The notes under the pieces are model-generated. The model was given only the letters and a program-made list of their open reading frames with translations, was not told the DNA's origin and did no database searches. A stretch of 64,000 bases of DNA from Oscillospiraceae bacterium (GTDB taxonomy: Bacteria > Bacillota > Clostridia > Oscillospirales > Acutalibacteraceae), in the NCBI GenBank assembly GCA_015066565.1, contig SVOB01000002.1, positions 1 through 64,000 of the forward strand. The letters run 5' to 3'. A program made the position numbers and the translations under genes. This document shows, one piece after another, positions 51,116 through 60,800 of the stretch (position 1 is the stretch's first letter; every line of letters begins with the position of its first letter).

Positions 51116-52030
51116 TTAACCCTCCGAAGCGGTTTGTTCAGTAGTTTCGGCTTCCCCGGCAGCCTTAGCCGCCGCTTCGGCCTTTTTCTTAAGGCGCTTC
51201 TGTCTTGCCTTGTAGTTTAAAAGCTTTGTGAGGTTTTCCTCGGGCATTTCGCAGTCGCCCACGGAAACGGGATATTTATTATAAAGCCCGTGGAACTCGC
51301 TTCCGCCTGTAGCGAGAATTTTATTCTTTGAAGCGAATTTTTTAAGAATTTCCCTGTCTTCCTCGGTGTTATAAGGCGACCAGACCTCAACGCCGTCAAG
51401 CCCCTGGGAAAGAAGCTTGTCCAGAAGGTCCATATTGCCGTGCTTTGACGGGTGCGCAAGAACCGCAACGCCGCCTGCGTCGTGAATAGCCTTGATAACC
51501 TCAGCCGTGTCGGGGTAAGCGGGCTTCGGTACAATATTGTTTTCGCTTTCGGGGTCGAAAAGCTCGTCATAAACGTCGCCGTAAATTGTCGTGGCAAAGC
51601 CGCACTCAACAAGAGCGCGCATAATATGCTGTTTATAAAGGCTTGTTGAACCCGAAGCGCACGCGGTCATAAAGTCAAGCGAAATCGGATAACGCTTGGC
51701 AACGTGAAGCATCATATAATGAGCCTCTTTACGCCTTATGAGAGTGTTTTTATGACAAAGACCTTCAAGACGGTCGGGAGCGTCGGCAAGATAACACAAA
51801 AGATGACAAAGCTTACCGCTTTCTTTTTCGGTTGCGGAAAGCTCAACTCCGTGGATAACCTGAACGCCGTGTCTCGCGCCGATTATCTTACCTCTGCCCG
51901 CGCCTGCCATGCAGTCATGGTCGGTTATGGCGATGGTGCTTATTCCTCTTTTTTTAGCCAAAACAATAATTTCTTCAATTCCGAGAGAACCATTAGATAA
52001 TTTTGTATGGCAATGTAAGTCTACGCTCAT
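51116..52030 (-). CDS. PHP-domain metal-dependent phosphoesterase
   Basis: The 304-residue protein has PHP motif I 'VDLHCHTKLSNG', motif II 'AITDHDCMAGAGRG', 'IHGVELSATE' and 'GGVAVLAHPSKHG', giving the His/Asp/Glu residues for a trinuclear metal site. The family includes 3',5'-nucleoside bisphosphate phosphatases (RNase AM/YciV-like); the exact substrate is not settled. The last 30 residues are Lys/Ala/Glu-rich. GGGGAT precedes the ATG. Confidence 0.9.
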   Translation of the reverse strand: MSVDLHCHTKLSNGSLGIEEIIVLAKKRGISTIAITDHDCMAGAGRGKIIGARHGVQVIHGVELSATEKESGKLCHLLCYLADAPDRLEGLCHKNTLIRRKEAHYMMLHVAKRYPISLDFMTACASGSTSLYKQHIMRALVECGFATTIYGDVYDELFDPESENNIVPKPAYPDTAEVIKAIHDAGGVAVLAHPSKHGNMDLLDKLLSQGLDGVEVWSPYNTEEDREILKKFASKNKILATGGSEFHGLYNKYPVSVGDCEMPEENLTKLLNYKARQKRLKKKAEAAAKAAGEAETTEQTASEG

Positions 52031-52396
52031 TTAAATCCCCTTTCTAAACCCAAAACAACTGCGCATAGTACAAGCATTGCTTAATACAGGCGATATTTAC
52101 CTAATTTACAATAATATTAAGATAATTATATAACAAAAAAATTAATTTTGCAAGTAAAAATTATTTATATTAGCAAATCAAATGTTAAAAGTCAATAAAA
52201 AAATGAAGATAGAAATATTTTTGTTAAGGTTGTAAGAATTTAGCATTTAAAAAATGTGTATAGTGGAGAATTTTAAATTTCGATTTTTTTACCCTGTTTG
52301 ACCCGCTTTTCTATTGACAATCACTCTCAATTATTATAAACTTTACTGGTGATTTAAGTTATAAATAATATGTAATATAAAGGAATGGACGAAAAA
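52031..52396. other. AT-rich intergenic region with glyS promoter
   Basis: This region between the divergent PHP and glyS genes is very AT-rich. I see no gene, no T-box (no specifier or AGGGTGG antiterminator sequence) and no strong terminator. The only assigned signal is TTGACA at 52314-52319 with TAAACT at 52337-52342, 17 bases apart. Confidence 0.55.
52314..52342 (+). promoter_or_regulatory. Promoter of glyS
   Basis: TTGACA, a 17-base spacer and TAAACT, about 45-55 bases before the glyS start. Confidence 0.55.
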
Positions 52397-53779
52397 ATGA
52401 ACAACACCGAAAAGACAATGGATAAAATTACCGCCCTGTGTAAAACAAGGGGCTTTATCTTCCCCGGAAGCGATATTTACGGCGGACTTGCGAACACCTG
52501 GGACTACGGCCCGCTCGGCGCAAGGCTTAAGAACAACGTAAAGGATACCTGGAGAAAGCGCTTTATTCAGGAAATAAGAAACAGCTTTGAGGTTGACGCC
52601 GATATTCTTATGCACCCGAGAGTATGGGAAGCAAGCGGCCACGTCGCTTCGTTCTCCGACCCGCTTCTTGACTGTAAGGAGTGTAAAATGCGTTTTCGAG
52701 CCGATAACCTTATCGACGACTTCAATCCCGACGCTCATGCCGACGGTATGACGAAGGAAGAGATGTTCGATTATATCAAGGCTCATTCAATTCCCTGCCC
52801 GAACTGCGGCAAGCATAATTTCACCGACATCCGTGAATTCAACCTTATGTTCCAGACCTTCAGGGGAGTTACAAATAATGCAAAAAGCGTTATATATCTG
52901 CGTCCCGAAAACGCTCAGGGCGAATATGTAAACTTCCTCAACGTTCAGCGTACAATGAGAGCTAAGCTTCCCTTCTCAATCGGTCAGATAGGAAAGGCTT
53001 TCAGAAACGAGATTACGCCCGGTAACTTCACCTTCAGAACAATCGAGTTTGAGCAGATGGAATTCCAGACCTTCTGTAAAGAGGGAACGGATACCGAGCT
53101 TTACGATTATTTCAAGGAGTACGGCAAGAAGTATTATATGGACCTCGGTATTCCCGAAGAGCACCTTCGCTTCCACGACCACGAAAAGCTCGCACACTAC
53201 GCCAAGGCGGCTTGCGATATAGAATTTCTGTTCCCGTTTGGCTGGGGCGAAATCAACGGCACTCATAACAGAACCGATTTCGACCTTACTCGCCATCAGG
53301 AGTATTCGGGTCAGAAGATGGAATATCTTGACCCCGAAACGAACGAAAAATTCATTCCCTATATTGTTGAAAGCACCTACGGACTTGACAGAACGGTTCT
53401 CGCTCTTCTCTGCGAGGCTTATGACGAGGAAATAATCGACGAAGAAAAGAACGATACGAGAGTTGTTCTTCATCTCAATCCCGCAATCGCGCCGTTTAAG
53501 GCGGCTGTCCTTCCGCTTTCAAAGAAGCTTTCGGACAACGCTCTCAGTGAGGTTTACGACAAAATCAAGGGCGCCTTTATGGTTGACTTTGACGAAACCG
53601 GCTCAATCGGCAAGCGCTATCGCAGACAGGACGAAATCGGAACTCCGTTCTGCATTACCTACGACTTTGATTCAATGGAAGACGGTTGCGTAACGGTCCG
53701 TGAAAGAGATTCAATGACACAGGTAAGACTTCCCATAAGCGAAATCGAAGCCTATATTTCCGAAAAAATCAAATTCTGA
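52397..53779 (+). CDS. glyS: Glycine-tRNA ligase, homodimeric type
   Basis: The class II aminoacyl-tRNA synthetase (about 460 residues) charges tRNA-Gly. Typical segments are 'RGFIFPGSDIYGGLANTWDY', 'RPENAQGEYVNFLNV', 'QIGKAFRNEITPGNFTFRT' (motif 2) and 'YIVESTYGLDRTVLALL' (motif 3), with a zinc-type 'CKECKMRF...CPNCGKHNF' insertion. The anticodon-binding domain is at the C-terminus. ATG 52397 is preferred because the AAAGGA site directly abuts the in-frame ATG at 52385; that upstream start cannot be excluded. Confidence 0.96.
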   Translation: MNNTEKTMDKITALCKTRGFIFPGSDIYGGLANTWDYGPLGARLKNNVKDTWRKRFIQEIRNSFEVDADILMHPRVWEASGHVASFSDPLLDCKECKMRFRADNLIDDFNPDAHADGMTKEEMFDYIKAHSIPCPNCGKHNFTDIREFNLMFQTFRGVTNNAKSVIYLRPENAQGEYVNFLNVQRTMRAKLPFSIGQIGKAFRNEITPGNFTFRTIEFEQMEFQTFCKEGTDTELYDYFKEYGKKYYMDLGIPEEHLRFHDHEKLAHYAKAACDIEFLFPFGWGEINGTHNRTDFDLTRHQEYSGQKMEYLDPETNEKFIPYIVESTYGLDRTVLALLCEAYDEEIIDEEKNDTRVVLHLNPAIAPFKAAVLPLSKKLSDNALSEVYDKIKGAFMVDFDETGSIGKRYRRQDEIGTPFCITYDFDSMEDGCVTVRERDSMTQVRLPISEIEAYISEKIKF

Positions 53780-53794
53780 TTTAATTAAAAATAA

Positions 53795-53832
53795 CCGCTG
53801 ATATTCTTTAAGAGTATCAGCGGCTTTTTTTT
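53795..53832 (+). terminator. Intrinsic terminator of glyS
   Basis: CCGCTGATA and TATCAGCGG arms followed by a T8 run that touches the stop of the convergent LytM-domain gene. Confidence 0.87.
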
Positions 53833-54487
53833 ATTGAAGAATATCAACGGGGTTTATAAGAACGCCGCCCGACCGGATTTCGATATGCAGGTGAGGGGAG
53901 GAGGGCTCAAGCGGAATTTTACCGACAGTGCCGATTTTTTCGCCTGCCTTAACCTTTTCTCCTGACTCGACCGATACCTTTTCACTCAGTCCGCAGTATT
54001 TTGCCGTAACCCTGTTTCCGTGGTCGATTTCAACAACTGTTCCCCAAAGCGAATCCGAATAAACGGCGGTGACTATCCCGTTATTTATTGCCTTTACGTC
54101 CGCGCCCTCGTTAGAGGCAAAGTCGGTTCCGTTATGTGTTCGCCAGTCGTTTGTCTGTTCGTTCTTTACAAGCTCGCCGTTTGAGTAATGCGAAAGCACC
54201 TTGCCGTCAACGGGAAGAACAAAGTAGTTAAGCGGTTTAATTTCGGTTGACTCCTCCGTAGTTGACTGTCTTGTGTCGGGAACATCGGAAACGGGATTTT
54301 CAACCGCTTTTACCGTCGGCGCCTCGGTTGAGGTAACTGATTTTTCGGTTGTTTTTGAAGCTGTGTTGTCAATAAGTCGCCTCGCGTTCTGTGAATTGCG
54401 CCAGGCTGTCAGAGAAAACGCAAGAACAAGAAACAAAACGCAAAGATAGGCTATTCGGCCCTTTTCGGAAATTTTGATTTTTTTCAC
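53831..54487 (-). CDS. M23/LytM-domain protein, SpoIIQ-like
   Basis: The 218-residue protein has one N-terminal membrane anchor (about residues 10-28), a Ser/Thr-rich linker and a LytM domain ('WRTHNGTDFASNEGADVKAI', 'PSSPHLHIEIRSGG') with the HxxxD and HxH zinc ligands. The start is GTG 54487, preceded by GGGAGG; the frame is open to 54565. The architecture matches the sporulation protein SpoIIQ, which links forespore and mother cell during engulfment. A sigma-F-like promoter lies directly upstream, supporting this. A vegetative cell-wall peptidase is the alternative. Confidence 0.8.
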   Translation of the reverse strand: MKKIKISEKGRIAYLCVLFLVLAFSLTAWRNSQNARRLIDNTASKTTEKSVTSTEAPTVKAVENPVSDVPDTRQSTTEESTEIKPLNYFVLPVDGKVLSHYSNGELVKNEQTNDWRTHNGTDFASNEGADVKAINNGIVTAVYSDSLWGTVVEIDHGNRVTAKYCGLSEKVSVESGEKVKAGEKIGTVGKIPLEPSSPHLHIEIRSGGVLINPVDILQ

Positions 54488-54508
54488 GGTAAAACCTCCC
54501 TTTGAGGA

Positions 54509-54537
54509 TAGTCTGCCCGAAATGGAAATTTTTATGC
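54509..54537 (-). promoter_or_regulatory. Candidate sigma-F-type promoter
   Basis: On the minus strand GCATA (54537-54533), 14 bases, then GGGCAGACTA (54518-54509). This resembles the forespore sigma-F pattern GYATA-N15-GGnnAnAnTA, although the spacer is one short. It lies about 20 bases before the SpoIIQ-like start codon. Confidence 0.45.
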
Positions 54538-54557
54538 AAAAAATATTTTCGATTTTG

Positions 54558-54573
54558 GCAAACAAATGTTTGC
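54558..54573. promoter_or_regulatory. Candidate LexA operator
   Basis: GCAAACA-AA-TGTTTGC is a palindrome with 7-bp arms. It overlaps the lexA -35 element and is similar to the Gram-positive SOS box GAACnnnnGTTC, with AAAC in place of GAAC. It probably mediates LexA autoregulation. Confidence 0.5.
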
Positions 54574-54598
54574 TTTTTTGATAATTATATGTTATAAT
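54570..54598 (+). promoter_or_regulatory. Promoter of lexA
   Basis: TTGCTT at 54570-54575, a 17-base spacer and TATAAT at 54593-54598. The -35 shares bases with the candidate operator. Confidence 0.7.
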
Positions 54599-54642
54599 GG
54601 CGTAAAGAAGAGTGTAAAATTACTTTTTTCAGAGGTGATAAT

Positions 54643-55236
54643 ATGAATCCCATCAGCGATACTCAAAGGAAGATATATGATTTTTTACTCGAAAGAAGCC
54701 AGACTAACGGCGTTCCGCCCTCAGTCAGAGAAATCGGCGCGGCGGTGGGCCTTAGCTCAACCTCGTCTGTTCAGGCAAACCTCGACGCGCTTGAAAAGGC
54801 GGGCTATATCGAGCGTGACCCGATGCTCAAAAGGTCAATAAGAATTTTAGGTCAGGCTGAAAATGTGACGAGCGTTCCTCTTCTCGGAACTGTTGCGGCG
54901 GGTCAGCCTATCCTCGCCGTTGAACAGGCGGAGGGTTACCTTCCCTACAGCGGTCACGTTTCAAAGGATAAGCCTCTTTTCGCTCTTAAGGTTAAGGGCG
55001 AGAGTATGCTCTGGGCGGGTATTCTTGACGGCGATATAGTCTTTGCCGAAAGAACTCCCGTTGCTTCAAACGGTGAAATAGTTGTCGCTCTTGTCGGCGA
55101 CGAGGCTACGGTAAAGACCTTTTATAAAGAAAAGGGCCATTTCCGTCTTCAGCCCGAAAACGACGCCTTTGAGCCGATAATAGTCAAAGAGGTTACTATT
55201 CTCGGTAAGGTTGTTGCGGTGCTTCGCTATTATTAA
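54643..55236 (+). CDS. lexA: LexA repressor
   Basis: SOS-response repressor and self-cleaving protease, 197 residues. The winged HTH is at residues 1-67 ('VREIGAAVGLSSTSSVQANL'), the cleavage site is Ala86-Gly87 in 'GTVAAGQP', and the catalytic dyad is Ser121 ('GESM') and Lys158 ('ATVKTF'). All functional residues are present. The gene is preceded by AGAGGTG and followed almost directly by a CDF transporter gene. Confidence 0.97.
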   Translation: MNPISDTQRKIYDFLLERSQTNGVPPSVREIGAAVGLSSTSSVQANLDALEKAGYIERDPMLKRSIRILGQAENVTSVPLLGTVAAGQPILAVEQAEGYLPYSGHVSKDKPLFALKVKGESMLWAGILDGDIVFAERTPVASNGEIVVALVGDEATVKTFYKEKGHFRLQPENDAFEPIIVKEVTILGKVVAVLRYY

Positions 55237-55237
55237 T

Positions 55238-56074
55238 ATGAAAAAGAATTTCGGCGCGGCTGTCGTCTTTATCGGCGCGGCCGTAAATCTGGCGCTTTTT
55301 CTCGTAAAGCTCTATATTGCGCTTTCGTGTAACAGCATCAGTATTTATCTTGATTCAATAAACAACGCTCTGGACTCGCTGGTCTGCGTTGCCGCAGGTA
55401 TCGGGTTTATTATTGCCGAAAAAGAAACAACTCAAAAATACCCCTTCGGGTTCGGAAGAACGGAAGGGGTTGTAAGTTTTTTAATATCGGTTATAATAAT
55501 AGTTACGGGCGCTTCGTTTTTATATACCTCGCTCGGGCGGATTATGTTTCCGCTTCCGGTGTGGTATTCAACAAGACGGGCGTTAACGCTTTTACTTACA
55601 ATACCCGCTAAATTCGGCTTGCTTATGTTCTATAAACGGGCGTCAAAAAAGCAACCGTCGGCGGTGTTCGGTTCACTGGGGCTTGACAGCATACTCGACT
55701 TTTTAATCACTCTCTGTTCTCTTTCCGCCTTGGTGCTGTCCGAAAAAATCGGGCTTACCTTTGACGGAATTGCGGGGCTGGTAATCAGCCTTATACTTAT
55801 CGTTCAGGGCATAAAAAGCGTTAAGGAGTCGCTTTCAACGCTTCTTGGAAAGCGTGACGGTGAGCTTTGCGAAAGAATTGAAAAAGCGGTTTCTCTCGTT
55901 GACGGGGTGAAGTCCGTTAAAAGCGTTCAGTGCCACAGCTACGGCAAGAGAACAGTTGCCGATATAACTATTGAAACGGAAGATTCAACCGTTTCAAAGG
56001 ACCTGATTGAAAAAATCAAGGGTGAAATAAAAGAAGAAAATATAACGGAGATATTTGTCGGCATAGGGGGTTAA
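55238..56074 (+). CDS. Cation diffusion facilitator, Mn-type (MntE-like)
   Basis: The 278-residue exporter has six membrane segments and a C-terminal cytoplasmic domain ('KAVSLVDGVKSVKSVQCHSY'). The transport-site residues are Asn42 and Asp46 in the second membrane segment ('SINNALDS') and Asp150/Asp154 in the fifth ('GLDSILDF'), giving NxxxD and DxxxD in place of the His/Asp site of zinc exporters. That pattern is known from manganese exporters such as MntE. ATG 55238 is chosen; it lacks a good ribosome-binding site and is probably coupled to lexA, while an in-frame TTG at 55211 is the alternative. Confidence 0.85.
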   Translation: MKKNFGAAVVFIGAAVNLALFLVKLYIALSCNSISIYLDSINNALDSLVCVAAGIGFIIAEKETTQKYPFGFGRTEGVVSFLISVIIIVTGASFLYTSLGRIMFPLPVWYSTRRALTLLLTIPAKFGLLMFYKRASKKQPSAVFGSLGLDSILDFLITLCSLSALVLSEKIGLTFDGIAGLVISLILIVQGIKSVKESLSTLLGKRDGELCERIEKAVSLVDGVKSVKSVQCHSYGKRTVADITIETEDSTVSKDLIEKIKGEIKEENITEIFVGIGG

Positions 56075-56076
56075 TT

Positions 56077-57408
56077 ATGGAAACAACAGAAGAAAAGAAA
56101 GTTGACAACGCTGAAGAAACAACAAAAACTCAGTTTAAAGCCGAAAAGAAAATAAAAAGACGTAAAAGGGCGAAGAAGGCGTTGATTGTAATAGCTGCGG
56201 TTATTCTTGCCGTTACCGTTTTAACGGTGGCTGTCAATACCGTTATCTATAAATCGCTTCTTAATAAGGCTCATTCATTTGAGGCTGTCGGAAGCGAACC
56301 GCTGAATTTTGAGTATTACGAAAACGGCTGCGCAAATATTTATACCGACAAGGGACTTAAAATTGTTCAGCTTACCGACGTTCATATCGGCGCTGGCTGG
56401 ATGTGTCCTAATAAGGATACAATGGCTATGAACGCCGTTGCGGCGATGGTTACGGCTGAGAAGCCCGACCTCGTTATTGTTACGGGCGACGTAGGTTATC
56501 CCGTTCCTTTCCAGGCGGGAACCTTCAATAATAAAACCTCAATTACGGTCTTTGCTGAGCTTATGGAAACGCTTGACGTTTACTGGGCTTACTGCTTCGG
56601 CAATCACGATACGGAAAGCTATTGCCTCTATTCAAGAGAGGACATTGTAAAGCTTCTCGATACCGATAAATATCCTCACTGCCTTTTGCAGGCGGGTCCC
56701 GACGACGTTGACGGAAGCGGAAACCAGATGTTCAATATTGTCAATTCGGACGGCGTAATCACGAGAACTCTTTTTACGGTTGACTCCCACGCTTACGCAA
56801 AGGGTCATATTCCCGCCATCCGCCTTCGTTACGATAACCTTCACGAAAACCAGATTGAATGGTACGAAAAAAAGGTTAAGGAAAACGAAGAGAAGAATAT
56901 GGCGACGATTACCGCTCTTGACCCGAGCAAGCAGAAAAAGTATGAAAGCGAAAAGGTTCCGTCAAGTCTTTTCTTACATATCCCGCTTACTGAGTATAGG
57001 GACGCCTGGGACGAATATCTTGAAAACGGAATGAAGGACACCGAAAACGTAAAATATAATTACGGCGTAATCGGTGAGCCCGAGGACCTTATATGCTGCG
57101 GCGCGAATGAGGACGAAATGTTTGAAACAATGCTCAGACTCGGCAGCACCGATACCGTTTTCTGCGGTCACGACCACCTCAACAATATTTCGTTTAATTA
57201 TAAGGGAATTAACCTCACCTACGGAAAGAGCGTTGATTACCTTGCATATTACGGAATTTACAAGCTTGGTTCACAGCGTGGCTGTACGGTAATCAATGTC
57301 GGTTCGGACGGCTCAATTGATTTCCATCCCGAAAGTTACTATCAGGATAAATACGTTTCCCATTTTGAAAAGGAAACAGTTGAAATGCAAAAACTCGGCA
57401 ATCATTAA
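56077..57408 (+). CDS. Membrane-anchored calcineurin-like metallophosphoesterase
   Basis: The 443-residue protein has a Lys/Arg-rich N-terminus, one membrane helix (about residues 34-57) and an extracellular phosphoesterase domain with the full motif set: 'IVQLTDVHIG', 'VTGDVGYP', 'FGNHDTES', 'LHIPLTEY' and 'FCGHDHLNN'. The two-metal site looks intact. The substrate is unknown. It starts two bases after the CDF gene and is followed by a terminator carrying the second MITE copy. Confidence 0.9.
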   Translation: METTEEKKVDNAEETTKTQFKAEKKIKRRKRAKKALIVIAAVILAVTVLTVAVNTVIYKSLLNKAHSFEAVGSEPLNFEYYENGCANIYTDKGLKIVQLTDVHIGAGWMCPNKDTMAMNAVAAMVTAEKPDLVIVTGDVGYPVPFQAGTFNNKTSITVFAELMETLDVYWAYCFGNHDTESYCLYSREDIVKLLDTDKYPHCLLQAGPDDVDGSGNQMFNIVNSDGVITRTLFTVDSHAYAKGHIPAIRLRYDNLHENQIEWYEKKVKENEEKNMATITALDPSKQKKYESEKVPSSLFLHIPLTEYRDAWDEYLENGMKDTENVKYNYGVIGEPEDLICCGANEDEMFETMLRLGSTDTVFCGHDHLNNISFNYKGINLTYGKSVDYLAYYGIYKLGSQRGCTVINVGSDGSIDFHPESYYQDKYVSHFEKETVEMQKLGNH

Positions 57409-57412
57409 TCAA

Positions 57413-57725
57413 AAGAGGAACGGTTAGGGCGATACCGATAAGGAGGTTTAAGCCCTAAAACGGACACTTTTCCGCTATAACGGCTTCAAAAACGGGGTTA
57501 AGGCACAAAGCATTAACCCCGTTTTATTCATTGTTCTAACGAAAAATTGTCTCATTTTAGGGTGCGAAGCAGTTTTGGCAAAGTAATTTTAGTTCATAAA
57601 GTGATTATAAAATCCCCTGCATACTTTCGTATTCAGGGGATTTTTAATTGCTTTAGGGACAAAAGGACAAAGCCAAAACCTAAACATCATTATCGGTATC
57701 GCCCTTTAGTCCGTTTCTCTTTTTT
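57413..57725 (+). terminator. Intrinsic terminator split by an inserted MITE (copy 2)
   Basis: AAGAGGAACGG at 57413-57423 pairs with CCGTTTCTCTT at 57711-57721 (one G-T pair) and the 3' arm runs into a T-tract. Removing the 280-bp element leaves an 11-bp hairpin with a loop of about five bases, just after the phosphoesterase gene. TT borders the element on both sides. Confidence 0.7.
57426..57705 (+). mobile_element. 280-bp MITE-like element, copy 2
   Basis: The second copy of the element at 13154-13433, same length and orientation, with seven differences that I can count. One of them is matched in both terminal repeats: GACACC...GGTGTC in copy 1 is GATACC...GGTATC here, so base pairing of the ends is kept. 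The flanking stems of the two copies are unrelated in sequence, which fixes the element's boundaries. Confidence 0.8.
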
Positions 57726-57726
57726 C

Positions 57727-57754
57727 TTGACAATATATATGTAAATAATATAAA
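57727..57754 (+). promoter_or_regulatory. Promoter and direct repeats upstream of the LRR-dockerin gene
   Basis: TTGACA at 57727-57732, a 16-base spacer and TATAAA at 57749-57754. Just downstream AATCAATATATAAAT occurs twice (57754-57768 and 57776-57790), 22 bases apart, roughly two helical turns, and could be a regulator site in the leader. Confidence 0.5.
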
Positions 57755-57836
57755 ATCAATATATAAATAATAAAAAATCAATATATAAATGAGAATTTCA
57801 GCACCTTCCCCACTTTTTTCTCAGGGAGGAATACTT

Positions 57837-60800
57837 ATGAAAAAAAGATTATCCATTATTTTGTCATTGACTCTGGTGCTTGCTGCATTGGTTCTGACTG
57901 TTGTTCAGACTTCTGCTGCCGGAACGGTTCAGACAAGCCCTGACGGTCTGTGGAAGTATTCTGTCAATGATGACGGTATAACGGCAACAATCGGTACCGG
58001 AAGTTATGCGCAAAAGGCATATCTCGGCACTGCCGAGAATGTTACTGTTCCTTCAAGTATTAACGGCTATACCGTAACAGGCATCGGCAGACATACATTT
58101 TTTAAACTCACTTCGCTGAAAAGCGTAACATTTCCTTCAAGCGTTACAGATATGGAAGGCAACGTGTTCTACGGCTGTACTGCACTTGAAAGCGTAACAC
58201 TCTCCGACAATACTGCAAGCATAGCCGATTATTTATTTGACGGCTGCTCTTCGCTTGAAAGCGTAACAATTCCCTCAAGCGTTGCAAGTATAGGCTATAA
58301 ATCGTTTTATAACTGTTCTTCGCTTGAAAGCATAACAATTCCCTCGAGCGTTACAAGTATAGGCAATTTTGCATTTCAGAACTGTACCGCTCTTTCAAAC
58401 GTAACAATTTCCTCGGGCGTTTCAAGTATAGGCAGTTATGCATTTCAAAATTGTACCGCTCTTTTAAGCGTAACAATTCCCTCAAGTGTTACAAGTATGG
58501 GGAATACCGTGTTTGATGGATGCATCAATCTTTCAAGCGTAACAATACAAAACGGTATTACGAGCATAGGCGATTCGGTCTTTAAAGGATGCTCCTCACT
58601 TGAAAGCATAGTAATTCCGTCGAGCGTTACGAGTATAGACAGATATGCGTTTCAGAATTGTACCGCTCTTTCAAGCGTAACAATTCCGTCGAGCGTTACA
58701 AGTTTCGGAGTCAGCATTTTTGACGGTTGTTCGGCGATTACAGAGTGCATTGTTAATTATAATCCTTCCTGCGATTACAGTAATATCAAAACAATTATTA
58801 CCGATGTTATTATACCTGACGGCGTTACAAGCATTGGTGACAGTGCGTTCAGGAATTGTACCACTCTTACCGGCATAACAATTCCTTCGAGTGTTACGAG
58901 TATAGGCGGTTATGCATTTTACAATTGCAACAGACTTACAAGCGTAACAATCCCGTCGGGCGTTACAAGTATAGGCGGTTATGCTTTTTCAGGATGTAGC
59001 GGCATCTCAAGCGTAACAATTCCCTCGAGCGTTTCAAGCATAGGAACCTCTGCTTTTTATAATTGTTCAGCACTTACCGAGTGCATTGTAAATTATAACC
59101 CTGCCTGCGATTACAGTAATATCAAAACAATTATTACCGATGTTATTATCCCTGTCGGTGTTACAAGTTTAAGCGACAATGCATTTAACGGTTGCAGCGG
59201 TCTTACAAGCATAACGATTCCGGACAGCGTAACAGCTATAGGTAATAATGCATTCAAAAATTGCACCGGTCTTACAGGTATAACGATACCCAACAGTGTC
59301 ACATCGTTAGGCGCGTCTGCGTTTGACGGTTGCTCCAATCTTTCAAATGTGACTCTTTCGGAAAATATTACGGGTATCGGCAACTACACATTCAGAGGTT
59401 GCACTTCGCTTCAAAGCTTAACAATTCCGGCAGGCGTTACAAGTATAGGCAGCGGAGCATTTTACAATTGTACAGGACTTGCAAGTGTTGTAATTCCCGA
59501 AGGGGTAACAGCTTTGAACAATTCAACGTTCTATAACTGTACATCGCTTCAGAGTTTAACAATTCCCGGAAATGTTGCAAGCATAGGCACCGATGTGTTT
59601 TACGGTTGCTCAGCGCTGAACAGCTGCATTGTTTACTATAACCCTTCCTGCAGTTACAGTAACATCAAAACATTTATTACCGATGTTATTGTTCCTGACG
59701 GTGTTACAACTATAAGCGATAATGCATTTAGCAGCTACTACTCGATTAAGAATGTAACAATTGCCGGCAGCGTTACAAGCATTGGCAGTCAAGCTTTTTC
59801 CAATTGTACCGGACTTACAGATTTAACAATTTCGGACGGTGCCACAAGCATAGGCAGTCAGTCCTTTGCCTATTGCAGCGCTCTTACAAGCTTAACAATA
59901 CCGGCAAGCATTTCAAGTATAAACCTCGATTCATTTTCCGGTTGCTCAGCGTTGAACAGCTGCATTGTTTACTATAACCCTTCCTGCAGTTATTCAGCAC
60001 TCAGCCCTTATATAACAGACGTTATTATTCCGGACGGAGTTACAAGTATAAATCAGCAGGCATTCAGTTACTGTTACAAACTTACAGGCATAACAATTCC
60101 CTCAAGCGTTACAAGTATAGGTGCCAGTGCTTTCGTACAATGCACAGCGCTTCAGAGCATAGTTATTCCTAACGGCATAGCGGAAATAAAAAGCGGTATT
60201 TTTTCCGGTTGCACTTCACTCCGGAGCGTAACTATACCTGACAGCGTTACAAGCATCGGCAGTTCTGCATTCAACAACTGCTCCAGCCTTTCAAATGTAA
60301 CAATTCCGGACGGTGTTACAAGTATAGGCGATTATGCATTCAGTAATTGCAGTTTGATTGAAAGCGTAACACTTTCCGACAGCATTACAAGCGTAGGTTA
60401 TCGGTCGTTTAACGGATGCACTTCGCTTACCGAGTGTATTGTGGATTATAACCCGCAATGTACCAATTATTCAAACATCAGTTCGGTAGTTACAGAGATA
60501 AATCTGCCCAATGGTATTACAAGTATAGCAAACGATCAGTTTTACTATTTCAGCGCGCTTAAAAGCATAACGATTCCCGACTCTGTTACGGGCATAGGCA
60601 ATAATGCTTTTGCCGGTTGTTCCTCACTTGAAAGTATAGTAATTCCCGAAGGAGTTACAAGTATAGGATATAACGCATTTACCAATTGTTCTTCACTTGA
60701 AAGTATAACAATACCCGGTAGTGTGGTAAGTATTGGCACTCAGCCGTTTTATAACTGTCCGTCAATCAATGAGTGTATCCTTACCTATAATCCGCTTTGC

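Noticed and set aside
52031-52396. T-box riboswitch upstream of glyS
   Set aside because: No T-box consensus, specifier stem or leader terminator was seen.
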